A stretch of DNA of 64,000 bases from an uncultured Actinomycetes bacterium (lineage in GTDB: Bacteria > Actinomycetota > Thermoleophilia > Solirubrobacterales > 70-9): the NCBI GenBank assembly GCA_946482365.1, contig CAMLQY010000001.1, positions 124,001 to 188,000 on the forward strand, written 5' to 3'. Below, one piece after another: positions 1 to 7,801 of the stretch (position 1 is its first letter; the number at the start of each line of letters is the position of its first letter). Made by a program: the position numbers and the translations under genes. A model generated the notes under the pieces. That model searched no databases, was not told the origin of the DNA, and was given only the letters and a program-made list of their open reading frames with translations.

Positions 1-2
1 GC

Positions 3-578
3 TGCGACGTCAGCTCCGCGGATGAGGTCGAGGCCGCATTCACCGAGACCCTCGACCGGCTCGGCCGGATCGACTCCTGCTTCGCCTGTGCCGGAGTGGC
101 GGCCGGGGGTCAGCGCTTCCTCGAGATGTCGCCGGAGGAGTTCCAGCGGGTCCTGGCGGTGAACCTCAGCGGGGCCTTCCTGACTTTGCAGGGCGCTGCG
201 CGAAACATGGTCGAGCGCGAAGAAGGCGGCAGCCTGGTCGGGGTCGCCAGCCTCGCGGCGCTCTCCGGACAGCCGCGAGGGCAGAACTACGCGGCCTCCA
301 AGGGCGGGCTCGTCTCGATGGTCAACTCCTGTGCGGTCGAGCTCTCGAAATACGGCATCCGGGCCAACTCGATCCTGCCGGGCTGGGTCGAGTCGGCGAT
401 GACCGAGGAGATCCTCTCCTGGCAGCCGTTCATCGATCGCGTGCTGCCGCGGATTCCCGCCCGTCGCTGGGGTACCCCCGCCGACTTCGCCGGGATCGCC
501 GTCTACCTCGCCAGCCCGGCGAGCGGGTACCACACCGGCGACTCCTTCCTGATCGATGGCGGCTACCGCGCCTTCTGA
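3..578 (+). CDS. SDR-family oxidoreductase (5' end outside window)
   Basis: C-terminal 191 codons of a short-chain dehydrogenase/reductase; the reading frame is open from base 3, so the start and the N-terminal Gly-rich NAD(P) motif lie upstream of the window. Seen: the catalytic YxxxK pair in NYAASKGG, the preceding Ser-containing strand (GVASLAA), the NLSGAF helix and the typical SDR ending, IDGGYRAF. These enzymes oxidise or reduce alcohols/ketones with NAD(P)(H); the substrate cannot be read from sequence. It overlaps the next gene by 23 nt and heads a kinase/DUF6285/acyl-CoA dehydrogenase operon, so a hydroxyacyl-CoA-type step is a reasonable inference. Confidence 0.9.
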   Translation, partial: CDVSSADEVEAAFTETLDRLGRIDSCFACAGVAAGGQRFLEMSPEEFQRVLAVNLSGAFLTLQGAARNMVEREEGGSLVGVASLAALSGQPRGQNYAASKGGLVSMVNSCAVELSKYGIRANSILPGWVESAMTEEILSWQPFIDRVLPRIPARRWGTPADFAGIAVYLASPASGYHTGDSFLIDGGYRAF

Positions 579-1554
579 GCAGCTCGCCGGGCAGCTGCGC
601 GCCGTGGTGGCGGAGGCGTGCTCGGAGCCGGGCGCCGAGGTGCGCAACCTGCGGCGGCTGACCGGCGGCGCCAGCCGCGAGACCTGGGCCTTCGACGCGG
701 TCGCCGGCGGCGTCGAGCGGCCGCTGATCCTGCGCCGCGACCCGCCGAAGGCGGCTCGGGCCGGAGAGGCGATGCGGCGCGAGGCGACCGCGATCGAGGC
801 GGCGGCGCGGGCCGGCGTGCCGGTGCCGAAGCTGATCGCCCACGGCAGCGACGACGCCGCTCTCGACGCCCCCTTCATCGTGATGGACTTCGTCGAAGGC
901 GAGACGGTCCCCCGCCGCATCCTGCGCGACGATGCGTACGCCGGCGCCCGCCCGGGCCTGGCCGAGCGCTGCGGGGAAATCCTCGCCCGTGTGCACGCGA
1001 TCCCTCCCGATGAGGTGGAGGGGCTGGAGACCCCCGACTCCCTGGGGCATTTGCGCGGCGCCCTCGACTTCTTCGAGGAGCGAAGCCCGGCGCTCGAGCT
1101 GGGGATGCGCCGGCTGGAACGGGACCGGCCCGACGCCGGGACCGCCTGCGTCGTCCACGGCGACTTCCGCAACGGCAACCTGCTCATCGGCCCCGACGGC
1201 ATCCGCGCCGTGCTCGACTGGGAGCTCGTCCGCCTCGGCGACCCGATGGAGGACCTGGGGTACCTCTGCGCGCGGTGCTGGCGCTTCGGAGCCGTCGAGC
1301 GCCCAGTCGGCGGCTTCGGCGATTACGCCGACCTCTTCCGCGGCTACGAAAAGGTCTCGGGGCAGCGCGTCGACCCCGAGCTCGTCCGCTGGTGGGAGCT
1401 CTTCAGCAGCGTCTGGTGGGGCGTCGGGTGCATGGTCCAGGCCTCGCGGCACCTCTCCGGGGACGTTCGCTCGATCGAGCTGGCGGCGATCGGCCGCCGC
1501 GTCTGGGAGCAGGAGTACGACGTCCTCCTGTACCTCGACGGGCGGGGCGGCTGA
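556..1554 (+). CDS. APH-family phosphotransferase
   Basis: 332 residues with an aminoglycoside-phosphotransferase/choline-kinase fold. Seen: catalytic loop HGDFRNGN (residues 201-208, Brenner HxDxxxxN type) and metal-binding LDWE (about 220-223), followed by GDPMEDLGYL, typical of the phosphotransferases that sit beside acyl-CoA dehydrogenases. Members of this subgroup are homologous to the kinase domain of ACAD10/11, which phosphorylates 4-hydroxyacyl-CoAs before elimination; that role here is inferred from the neighbouring acyl-CoA dehydrogenase. It is unlikely to be an antibiotic resistance gene. The start overlaps the SDR gene by 23 nt, indicating translational coupling. Confidence 0.88.
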   Translation: MAATAPSEQLAGQLRAVVAEACSEPGAEVRNLRRLTGGASRETWAFDAVAGGVERPLILRRDPPKAARAGEAMRREATAIEAAARAGVPVPKLIAHGSDDAALDAPFIVMDFVEGETVPRRILRDDAYAGARPGLAERCGEILARVHAIPPDEVEGLETPDSLGHLRGALDFFEERSPALELGMRRLERDRPDAGTACVVHGDFRNGNLLIGPDGIRAVLDWELVRLGDPMEDLGYLCARCWRFGAVERPVGGFGDYADLFRGYEKVSGQRVDPELVRWWELFSSVWWGVGCMVQASRHLSGDVRSIELAAIGRRVWEQEYDVLLYLDGRGG

Positions 1555-1555
1555 G

Positions 1556-1972
1556 ATGGCGCGCGGCGTGCCGGGCACGGCCGAGCTGGTCGACGCCCTG
1601 CGCACCTTCCTCGAGCAGGACGTGATGCCCGGCACCGAGGGGCGTCTCAGCTTCATGGCCCGCATCGCCGCCAACGTCGCCGCCACGGTCGAGCGCGAGA
1701 TCGTGCTCGGGCCGGCGCAGGAGCGCGCGCACGCGGAGCGACTCGCGGCGCTGGGATTCGGCGACGACGACGAGCTGGCCCGGTCGATCCGCGACGGCGA
1801 GCTCGACGACCGCCTCGACGAGGTGGCCGAGGTCACGCGGCGGGGCGTGGTCGAGCGGCTCAGCCTCTGGAACCCGCGCTATGTCGAACCCGAGGACGCC
1901 GACCTGATCCTCCAGATGCCCGCTCGTGACGGCGGGGCCCCAGACTCGAACACCACCGGAAAAGGCAGGTAA
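1556..1972 (+). CDS. DUF6285 domain protein
   Basis: 138 residues, mostly helical and acidic, starting one base after the stop of the kinase gene (TGA-G-ATG). Seen: a start MARGVPGTAELVDALRTFLE and an internal MARIAANVAATVERE helix, matching the DUF6285 family as I know it, which occurs almost always next to an APH-like kinase and an acyl-CoA dehydrogenase. No catalytic motif is visible. The tail after about residue 125 (DGGAPDSNTTGKGR) looks disordered. Its fixed position suggests a helper or partner of the kinase, but its function is not established. Confidence 0.8.
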   Translation: MARGVPGTAELVDALRTFLEQDVMPGTEGRLSFMARIAANVAATVEREIVLGPAQERAHAERLAALGFGDDDELARSIRDGELDDRLDEVAEVTRRGVVERLSLWNPRYVEPEDADLILQMPARDGGAPDSNTTGKGR

Positions 1973-1978
1973 GCGCCG

Positions 1979-3223
1979 ATGGACTACACGCTGCCACAGG
2001 ACCTCCTTGACTTCATCGCCGAGCTGGACGCCTTCATCGAGCGCGAGATCGCGCCCCTGGAAGCCGAGAACATGCAGTTCTTCGACCACCGCCGCGAGTG
2101 GAAGCGCACCGACTGGGAGAACGACGGCGTCCACTCGCGGGAGTGGGTCGAGCTGCTTGGGGAGATGCGGCGGCGGGCGGACGCTGCCGGCTTCTACCGC
2201 TACGCGCTGCCGGAGAGGATGGGCGGGCGCGACGGGACCAACCTCGGGATGGCGGTGATCCGCGACCACCTCGCGGCGAAGGGACTCGGCCTGCACAACG
2301 ACCTGCAGATGGAGTCCTCGGTGGTCGGCAACCTCGTCTTCCCGCTGATCCTCGAGCAGTTCGGCAGCGCCGAGCAGAAGGACGCCTTCCTAGAGGGCTC
2401 GATCTCAGGCGAGCTGGCGTTCGCCTTCGGGCTGACCGAGCCCGACCACGGCAGCGACGCGACCTGGCTGCAGACGACGGCGGCGAGGGACGGCGGCGAC
2501 TGGGTGCTCGACGGGGCCAAGCGCTTCATCAGCGGGCTGGGCTTCGCCCACCACGCGATCGTCTTCGCCCGCACCGCCGGCGATCCGGGTGCGGCCGAGG
2601 GGATCACCGCCTTCATCGTCCCCACCGACGCCCCCGGCGTCGAGGTCCCGTACATGCACTGGACCTTCAACATGCCGACCGACCACGCCGAGATGGTGCT
2701 GAGAGACGTGCGGGTGCCCGACGGCGCGATCCTCGGCGAGGAGGGGAGGGGGCTCGCCACGGCGATGTTCTTCGTCCACGAGAACCGCATCCGGCAGGCG
2801 GCCTCGGGGGTCGGCGCGGCCGGCTACTGCGTGACCGAGTCGGTCGCCTACGCGCGCGAGCGCAGGACGTTCGGCAAGCCGCTCGCCGAGCGGCAGGCGA
2901 TCCAGTGGCCGCTGGTCGAGCTGGCGACCGAGATCGAGATGCTGCGCGGCTTGGTGCGGAAGACAGCCCACGAGATGGACAGCGGCGAGGGTCGCGTCAG
3001 CGGCGTCAGCGACAAGGTCTCGATGTGCAACTACCGCGCCAACCGCCTCGCCTGCGACGCGGCGGACCGGGCGATGCAGGTGCACGGCGGCGTCGGCTAC
3101 ACCCGGCACAAGCAGTTCGAGCACATCTACCGCCACCACCGCCGCTACCGGATCACCGAGGGCTCCGAAGAGATCCAGATCCGCAACATCGCCGGCCATC
3201 TCTTCGGCTTCGTCTCGCGCTAG
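1979..3223 (+). CDS. Acyl-CoA dehydrogenase
   Basis: 414 residues, full length for the family. Acyl-CoA dehydrogenases remove two hydrogens from C2-C3 of acyl-CoAs using FAD and pass electrons to ETF. Seen: an N-terminal helical domain (about 1-130), the beta-domain motif FGLTEPDHGSDAT (about 140-153), the C-terminal helical bundle with RQAIQWPLVELATEIE, HGGVGYTRHKQFEHIYR and ITEGSEEIQIRNIAGH, which bind FAD and CoA. The extended N-terminus and operon with APH/DUF6285 resemble the ACAD10/11-like group. Substrate chain length cannot be told. The ATG follows 6 nt after the DUF6285 stop, so it is the last gene of the operon. Confidence 0.93.
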   Translation: MDYTLPQDLLDFIAELDAFIEREIAPLEAENMQFFDHRREWKRTDWENDGVHSREWVELLGEMRRRADAAGFYRYALPERMGGRDGTNLGMAVIRDHLAAKGLGLHNDLQMESSVVGNLVFPLILEQFGSAEQKDAFLEGSISGELAFAFGLTEPDHGSDATWLQTTAARDGGDWVLDGAKRFISGLGFAHHAIVFARTAGDPGAAEGITAFIVPTDAPGVEVPYMHWTFNMPTDHAEMVLRDVRVPDGAILGEEGRGLATAMFFVHENRIRQAASGVGAAGYCVTESVAYARERRTFGKPLAERQAIQWPLVELATEIEMLRGLVRKTAHEMDSGEGRVSGVSDKVSMCNYRANRLACDAADRAMQVHGGVGYTRHKQFEHIYRHHRRYRITEGSEEIQIRNIAGHLFGFVSR

Positions 3224-3253
3224 CCGTCCTGAAGCAGCTCACCGCGGCGCGGC

Positions 3254-3279
3254 CCCGGGCAGCGTGGCTGCTGCCCGGG
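3254..3279. terminator. GC hairpin between convergent genes
   Basis: Ten-base arms CCCGGGCAGC and GCTGCCCGGG separated by six bases lie between the convergent acyl-CoA dehydrogenase and IPT/PASTA genes. There is no U-tract, so it would be a Rho-type or bidirectional stop signal rather than a classical intrinsic terminator. Confidence 0.45.
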
Positions 3280-3313
3280 AGCCGTAGCGTCGACAGGCTC
3301 GAATCTGTGGTGC

Positions 3314-4354
3314 CTACCGACCCACGGTGACGTTGACCTTCGACCCTGACTCGAGCACCTTGCCTGGCTTGGGCCTCTGCTTGATCACCTTGCCGGGCCT
3401 GCCCTCGGCGCGCTTGACCTTGCCGAGCCTGCAGTCGGCCCGGCCCAGTGCCTTCTTGGCCGCCTTCAGCTTCTTGCCCTTCAGCCTGGGAACGGCGCAG
3501 CCTTCGTAGTGGTAACGGTCGGCCCTGGCCGTGGGGCTGGTCCCAGCCAGGGTGGTGACGGTGACGTCGACCGCGCCGACCTTGGTGCTGCGCGGGGCGA
3601 TCGCCGTGATCTGGGTGTCCGATTCAACCGTGAAGCCGGTCGCGGGGACAGTGCCGAACTTGACCGCGCTCGCCGCGTTGAAGTCGGTGCCGGTGATCTT
3701 CACGCTGGTGCCGCCGGCCACCGGCCCGAAGCCGGGCTCGAGCGAGCTGACCGCGGGAGCCGGCTGGACTTCGGCGCTGAGCTCGACCTCCTTGCCGGAG
3801 ACGGTGCCGCTGGGGGCGACGGTCGCCCCGTCGAACGGCGGCGGGAAGACGAAGCCGTAGCTCGCCCCGGCGACGTCGGCGACGCCGATCTTGTCGGTGG
3901 GGTTGCTCGGGTCGACCCCGATCAGGTCTCCCGCGCGGATCGGCAGGTTGGTGCTGAACGTCTGCAGGCCGGCCCCGGACGGTTTGGCCGGGTTGCTGGT
4001 CCCCATCGCGCTGTAGCCGCCGGAGCCGTTGGGCCGGAGGACGCGCAGGAAGAAGGGCCCGCCCTCGGCGCCCTGCAGGCGCCAGCGCACGACCGCGCCG
4101 TTGACCGGCGAGACCAGGTTGACGCCTTTCTCGGGCAGCGCGGTGTTGAAGAAGGTCTGCACCTGCCCGAATTCCGTCGGAGTGGACCCGGGGGGCAGGA
4201 CGCTGCCGACGGTGATGGTCGAAGCCTGCGCGCCGGTTGCGGCGCAGAGCCCGAGCGCGGTCACCGATGCGATGGCCGCAGTGAGAAGCCGTCTGGCCGG
4301 CGCATGCCTGATTTGCGCAGCCGTGTTCGCACGGCCACGATGTGGTCGAAACAT
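3314..4354 (-). CDS. Secreted protein with IPT/TIG and PASTA domains
   Basis: 346 residues from an ATG preceded by a strong TAAGGAGG Shine-Dalgarno; the frame stays open further upstream, but that extension lacks a ribosome site. Seen: a basic N-terminus and hydrophobic stretch LLTAAIASVTALGLCAATGAQAS giving a signal peptide (cleavage near AQAS), a beta-rich middle, an IPT/TIG Ig-like fold (about 200-285, SLEPGFGPVAGGTSVKITG) and a C-terminal PASTA repeat (about 287-345, VPRLKGKKLKAAKKAL ... SKVNVTVGR). PASTA domains often bind peptidoglycan, so an extracytoplasmic wall-associated role is likely; there is no enzyme motif. Confidence 0.82.
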   Translation of the reverse strand: MFRPHRGRANTAAQIRHAPARRLLTAAIASVTALGLCAATGAQASTITVGSVLPPGSTPTEFGQVQTFFNTALPEKGVNLVSPVNGAVVRWRLQGAEGGPFFLRVLRPNGSGGYSAMGTSNPAKPSGAGLQTFSTNLPIRAGDLIGVDPSNPTDKIGVADVAGASYGFVFPPPFDGATVAPSGTVSGKEVELSAEVQPAPAVSSLEPGFGPVAGGTSVKITGTDFNAASAVKFGTVPATGFTVESDTQITAIAPRSTKVGAVDVTVTTLAGTSPTARADRYHYEGCAVPRLKGKKLKAAKKALGRADCRLGKVKRAEGRPGKVIKQRPKPGKVLESGSKVNVTVGR

Positions 4355-4459
4355 TCCCCTTGCCTCCTTAGGTCGTTGCACCCGGGCTCCAGGGTGGAGG
4401 TCCGGACGAGTTCGGATGCAAAAACCGCTACATCGATGGATGTTGCGGTGAGCGGGGCA

Positions 4460-4465
4460 TATACT
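4460..4465 (+). promoter_or_regulatory. Probable -10 box (TATACT) for the DUF1330 gene
   Basis: TATACT about 40 nt before the GTG start of the DUF1330 gene, in the 152-nt divergent spacer shared with the IPT/PASTA gene. No clear -35 hexamer is seen at 16-18 nt. Confidence 0.4.
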
Positions 4466-4506
4466 CGCGCCGTCATTCCAATCCGAGCTGTTTCGAGGGA
4501 GGAAGG

Positions 4507-4893
4507 GTGAGCGCACCAAACGAGGCCGAGCGGCTGAACCAGGAGGGCTTCGCTGCGTTCTCGCAGCGCGCCGGCGACGAGGCGCCCGTGGTGATGCTGA
4601 ACCTCCTCGCCTTCAAGCCCGACGGGGGGCAGAAGCGCTACGAGGAATACGGTGCCGCCGTGGCGCCGCTGCTGGAGAAGGTGGGCGGGAGGATCGCGTT
4701 CGTGGGAGCGCCCGCCACTGCCCTCCTCGGTGACGACTCGTGGGACATGGTGGCCCTGGTCGAATACCCCACCCGGCAGGCCTTCCTGGACATGATCGCT
4801 TCGACCGAGTACCAGGCGATCGGTCACCTGCGAACCGAGGCGCTGGTAAAGGGCGAGCTGCACCCGATGGACGCCGGCGAGGTGCCAAGTTGA
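4507..4893 (+). CDS. DUF1330 (dimeric alpha/beta barrel) protein
   Basis: 128 residues starting at GTG after GGAGGAAGG. Seen: APVVMLNLLAFKPDG, RYEEYGAAVAPLLEKVGGRIAF and VALVEYPTRQAFLDMIASTEYQ, the pattern of DUF1330/ABM-like ferredoxin-fold proteins that form small dimeric barrels. Members are cytosolic and sometimes act on small aromatic or polyketide-like molecules, but no defined activity can be assigned. The stop overlaps a possible TTG start of the following DUF6325-like gene, so the two are probably co-transcribed with the SHOCT gene behind them. Confidence 0.82.
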   Translation: MSAPNEAERLNQEGFAAFSQRAGDEAPVVMLNLLAFKPDGGQKRYEEYGAAVAPLLEKVGGRIAFVGAPATALLGDDSWDMVALVEYPTRQAFLDMIASTEYQAIGHLRTEALVKGELHPMDAGEVPS

Positions 4894-4913
4894 ACGGCGA
4901 AGCGCTCGACGAG

Positions 4914-5333
4914 ATGGGGCCGATCGACTACCTGATCGTCGAGTGGCCGGATCGCCAGCCCACCGGCGAGGCCGCTCCGCACCTGATCGACCTGGTCGAC
5001 CGCGGCCTGATTCGCATCCTCGACCTGGCCTTCATCGCCAAGGGCGAGGATGGCTCCGTCGCCGCTCTGGAGATCGCCGACCTCGGCGACGCAGTGGAAG
5101 CCTTTGCGGCATTCGAGGGAGCCTCGTCCGGCCTCCTCTCTGACGACGACGTCACGGCCGCCGGCGAGGCTCTCGAACCGGGGACCTCGGCGGCGCTGCT
5201 CGTATACGAGAACCGCTGGGCGGCGCCCTTCGCCGCCGCCATGCGTCGCACCGGCGCCCAGCTCGTCGCCAGCGGCCGTATCCCAGTCCAAGACGTGCTC
5301 GCCGCCCTCGACGCGGCCGAGTCGGAATCCTGA
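4914..5333 (+). CDS. DUF6325-like protein
   Basis: 139 residues beginning MGPIDYLIVEWPD, the usual opening of this actinobacterial family (DUF6325, earlier grouped with DUF1269-like membrane-associated proteins). An in-frame TTG at 4890, overlapping the previous stop as TTGA, is an alternative start. Seen: alternating strands and helices, GLIRILDLAFIAKGEDG, and LLVYENRWAAPFAAAMRR near the C-terminus; no transmembrane segment or catalytic motif. In other genomes this family is followed by a SHOCT-domain protein, as here, which suggests the two work together. Function unknown. Confidence 0.75.
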   Translation: MGPIDYLIVEWPDRQPTGEAAPHLIDLVDRGLIRILDLAFIAKGEDGSVAALEIADLGDAVEAFAAFEGASSGLLSDDDVTAAGEALEPGTSAALLVYENRWAAPFAAAMRRTGAQLVASGRIPVQDVLAALDAAESES

Positions 5334-5346
5334 AGGAGGAAGGGTC

Positions 5347-5619
5347 ATGCCGGGACTGCTGCGAGGAGTTGCAAGGACCGCCGCCATCGCCGGAACCGCG
5401 ACGGCGGTGAGCAATCGCGTCTCCAAACGTCAGGGTGAACGCTGGGCCCAGCAGGAAGCCGCTCAGGCCCAGCCCGCGCCGGCGGCACCCGTCGCGCCGT
5501 CCGAAGCCGGCGCCCAGTCGACGATCGACCAGCTCAAGGAGCTCGGCGAGCTGAAAGCCCAGGGGATCCTCACCGAGGAGGAGTTCGCGGCCCAGAAGGC
5601 CAAGCTGCTCGGCTCCTGA
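5347..5619 (+). CDS. SHOCT-domain small protein
   Basis: 90 residues with a strong GAAGGAGGAAGG ribosome site directly before the ATG. Seen: an N-terminal amphipathic or weakly hydrophobic segment (LLRGVARTAAIAGTATAVSN), an Ala/Pro-rich linker and a C-terminal SHOCT motif (IDQLKELGELKAQGILTEEE...AAQKAKLLG), a short two-helix module that occurs at ends of bacterial proteins and may mediate oligomerisation. It lies 13 nt after the DUF6325-like gene and is the last member of this small operon. Confidence 0.85.
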   Translation: MPGLLRGVARTAAIAGTATAVSNRVSKRQGERWAQQEAAQAQPAPAAPVAPSEAGAQSTIDQLKELGELKAQGILTEEEFAAQKAKLLGS

Positions 5620-5664
5620 GCGCAGTCGACCTGGGGTTGGTGGCGCGGGAGACGCCCCCGACGC

Positions 5665-6891
5665 CTACAGCCGCACCGGCAGCGTCTTCAGCTGGTTGAG
5701 GAAGCCCGACTCGACGAACCTGGGCTTGCCGTCCAGTGTGACGTTCGGGTAGCGGGCGAGGGTCTCCTCGAAGAGGATCTTCAGCTCGAGGCGGGCGAGG
5801 GCGGTGCCGAGGCAGAAGTGACGGCCGCCGGCCCCGAACGCCTGGTGCTCGGGATTGCGCAGGACGTCGAAGCGGTCGGGGTCCTCGTAGCGCGTCTCGT
5901 CGCGGTTGGAGGACACGTACCACATCACCACCTTCTCGCCCTCTTTGATCTGCTTGCCGTTCAGCTCGACGTCGCGGGTCGCGGTGCGGCGGAAGTGGGC
6001 GAAGGCGGGGAACATGCGCAGGGACTCCTCGACCACGCCCGGGATCAGGCTCGGGTCGTCGAGGACCATCTGGAGCTGCTCGCGGTCTTCCATCAGCGCC
6101 CGCATGCCGCTGGCGTAGGTCGACCGGGTGCTGTCGTTGCCGGCGGCGACGAGAAGGAAGAAGCCCATCACGATCTCGTGTTCCTCGAGCATCTGGCCTT
6201 CGACCTCGGAGTGGACGAGGACGCTGGTCAGGTCGTCTGTCGGGTTCTCGCGCCGGGCGGCGATCATCTTGTTGCAGCGGGCGAAGATCTCGGGGATGGC
6301 CTGCTCGAGCGCTTCCTCGACCCCGCCGGGGCTGAGATCCGGATCGCCGGCGCCCAGGGTCGAGTTCATCAGCGTCGCCCAGACCTCGTCGTCCTCGGGG
6401 GGGATGCCCATGAAGCTGCCGATCACCCGGGAGACCGCGGGCTGGGCGACGTCGGTTACCAGGTCGCAGGTTTCGCGCCCCTCGAGGCGATCGAGCACGC
6501 CGACGACGATCTCCCGGATCGCCTCCTCGTGCGCGGCTATTCGCTTCGGCGTGAAGCCGGCCTGGAACAGCGCCTTGATCCGGTCGTGCTTGGGCGGGTC
6601 CATGCCGATGAACATCGCCCGCGAGAGCTCGATCGGGAAGACCTCGTTGATCGCGGTGACCCCGCCCAGCTCCGAGGAGTAGGCCTGCCAGTCGCGGCTC
6701 ACCTCGTACACGTCGTCCGCCGTCGTCACCGACCAGAAGCCGGCCGCCTCGGGGAACTCGCTGACGTGTGAGGTCCAGTGGACCGGGCAGCCGCTGCGCA
6801 TCTCCTTGAACAGGGCGTGGGGCGGGCCATCGACCCAGTGCTTGCGCTCCAGTACGAGCTCGTCCTCGAGCTTTGCGGCGGCAGGGTTCAT
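5665..6891 (-). CDS. Cytochrome P450
   Basis: 408 residues, the usual size for a soluble bacterial P450, so it needs separate ferredoxin and reductase partners (none are adjacent). Seen: I-helix oxygen-activation motif AAGNDST (249-255), the ExxR pair in EESLR (288-292) and the haem-binding loop FGAGGRHFCLG with the thiolate Cys at 360. The ATG is preceded by AGGAG. The enzyme would hydroxylate a hydrophobic substrate with O2; the sequence resembles the CYP families for terpenoid, steroid or fatty-acid-like substrates in actinobacteria, but the family cannot be fixed by eye. It is transcribed divergently from the lipoprotein gene. Confidence 0.95.
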   Translation of the reverse strand: MNPAAAKLEDELVLERKHWVDGPPHALFKEMRSGCPVHWTSHVSEFPEAAGFWSVTTADDVYEVSRDWQAYSSELGGVTAINEVFPIELSRAMFIGMDPPKHDRIKALFQAGFTPKRIAAHEEAIREIVVGVLDRLEGRETCDLVTDVAQPAVSRVIGSFMGIPPEDDEVWATLMNSTLGAGDPDLSPGGVEEALEQAIPEIFARCNKMIAARRENPTDDLTSVLVHSEVEGQMLEEHEIVMGFFLLVAAGNDSTRSTYASGMRALMEDREQLQMVLDDPSLIPGVVEESLRMFPAFAHFRRTATRDVELNGKQIKEGEKVVMWYVSSNRDETRYEDPDRFDVLRNPEHQAFGAGGRHFCLGTALARLELKILFEETLARYPNVTLDGKPRFVESGFLNQLKTLPVRL

Positions 6892-6936
6892 CTCTGAGCT
6901 CCTAGTCGGGTTGATCCGGGAATCCTACCGGGCGAA

Positions 6937-6952
6937 CTGGCCAGCTGGCCAG
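6937..6952. promoter_or_regulatory. 16-bp perfect palindrome in a divergent promoter region
   Basis: CTGGCCAGCTGGCCAG, a perfect palindrome, lies 46 bp from the P450 start and 58 bp from the lipoprotein start in the 119-bp divergent spacer. It has the size and position of an operator for a dimeric repressor (TetR-type, for example), but no regulator gene is adjacent. Confidence 0.4.
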
Positions 6953-7010
6953 GATCCTGCGCTGCGTGGGGTGCAAAGATCAACTCAACTGCGACCCGAG
7001 AGGAGCGATT

Positions 7011-7427
7011 GTGTCGAGTAGAGGCTTGAGTTGGCGGGGCGGGAAGTTGGCTCGCCTGGCGGTGCTGGTGCTTGCGATCGGGGCCTTCGGCGGGATCGCG
7101 GCCGGCTGCGGCGACGGCGACGGCGGCGACGGCGTCTCAGAGGCCGAAGACCGGCTCGAACGCGGCCTCGAAGAGGCCCAACAGGGCGTAGAGAAGGCCA
7201 AGGACGAAGTGGGCAAGGGCTTCGACGAAGCCGAAAAGGCCGCCAAGGAGGGTCTCGAAGAGGGCAAGGAGGAAGCCAAGAAAGGGATCGAAGGCGGCAA
7301 GAGCCAGGCCGAAAAGACGATCGAAAAGGCCGAAGAGGAAGCCAAGGAGGGCATCGAAAAGGGCAAGGAAGAAGCCAACGAGGCGATCGAAGAGGCTGAA
7401 GAGCAGGCGGAAAGGTACGGCTACTAG
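7011..7427 (+). CDS. Lipoprotein with repeated charged coiled coil
   Basis: 138 residues from a GTG preceded by GAGAGGAG; an upstream in-frame ATG at 6966 lacks a ribosome site. Seen: basic N-terminus, hydrophobic core LARLAVLVLAIGAFGGIAAGC with a lipobox-like IAAGC, then a Gly/Asp linker and about 90 residues of near-periodic Lys/Glu/Ala repeats (EEGKEEAKKGIEGGK, EKAEEEAKEGIEKGK) with an 11-residue rhythm typical of long amphipathic helices (apolipoprotein- or LEA-like). It is probably anchored to the outer face of the membrane. Such sequences can protect membranes or act as spacers; function unknown. Confidence 0.75.
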   Translation: MSSRGLSWRGGKLARLAVLVLAIGAFGGIAAGCGDGDGGDGVSEAEDRLERGLEEAQQGVEKAKDEVGKGFDEAEKAAKEGLEEGKEEAKKGIEGGKSQAEKTIEKAEEEAKEGIEKGKEEANEAIEEAEEQAERYGY

Positions 7428-7471
7428 GCGGGGGGGGGCCACGCTCGGGCGAACCGTCATCCTCTCCGGGG

Positions 7472-7801
7472 ATGACGGAGCCCCAGGAGACAGACCCCTT
7501 CGAGGCGCTGGTCGCGGACGCGATCGACGCCCTGCCGGAGGAATTCCAACGCGTGCTGGAGGGCGTCGCGGTGGTCGTCTCCGACGGCGGTGCCGAGATG
7601 CACGCCTACGGCCTCTACGAGGGGGACGGGATCGCCCGCGAGCGCTACGAGGACCGGATCGTCATCTACCGCGACACGCTGGAACGCGACTTCGGCCACG
7701 ACCCGGCGCTGCTCCGCAGGCAGGTCGAGCGCACGCTCCGCCACGAGCTCGCCCATCACCTCGGCTGGGACGAGCGTGGAGTCGGCGGCCTTGGGCTTTG
7801 A
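7472..7801 (+). CDS. Zincin-like metallopeptidase (DUF1025 type)
   Basis: 109 residues. Seen: the zinc-binding helix RHELAHHLGWDERG (HExxHxxGxxD/E-like, about residues 90-103) near the C-terminus and the N-terminal EEFQRVLEGVAVVV typical of the small minimal-zincin family PF06262. These single-domain proteins retain the metal site but their substrates are mostly unknown. The ATG has only a weak ribosome site (CTCCGGGG). The stop overlaps the TTG start of the PIG-L deacetylase by 4 nt, so the genes are translationally coupled. Confidence 0.88.
   Translation: MTEPQETDPFEALVADAIDALPEEFQRVLEGVAVVVSDGGAEMHAYGLYEGDGIARERYEDRIVIYRDTLERDFGHDPALLRRQVERTLRHELAHHLGWDERGVGGLGL

Noticed and set aside
556..1554. 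Aminoglycoside resistance gene
   Set aside because: Although in the APH fold family, its operon with DUF6285 and acyl-CoA dehydrogenase points to acyl-CoA metabolism.
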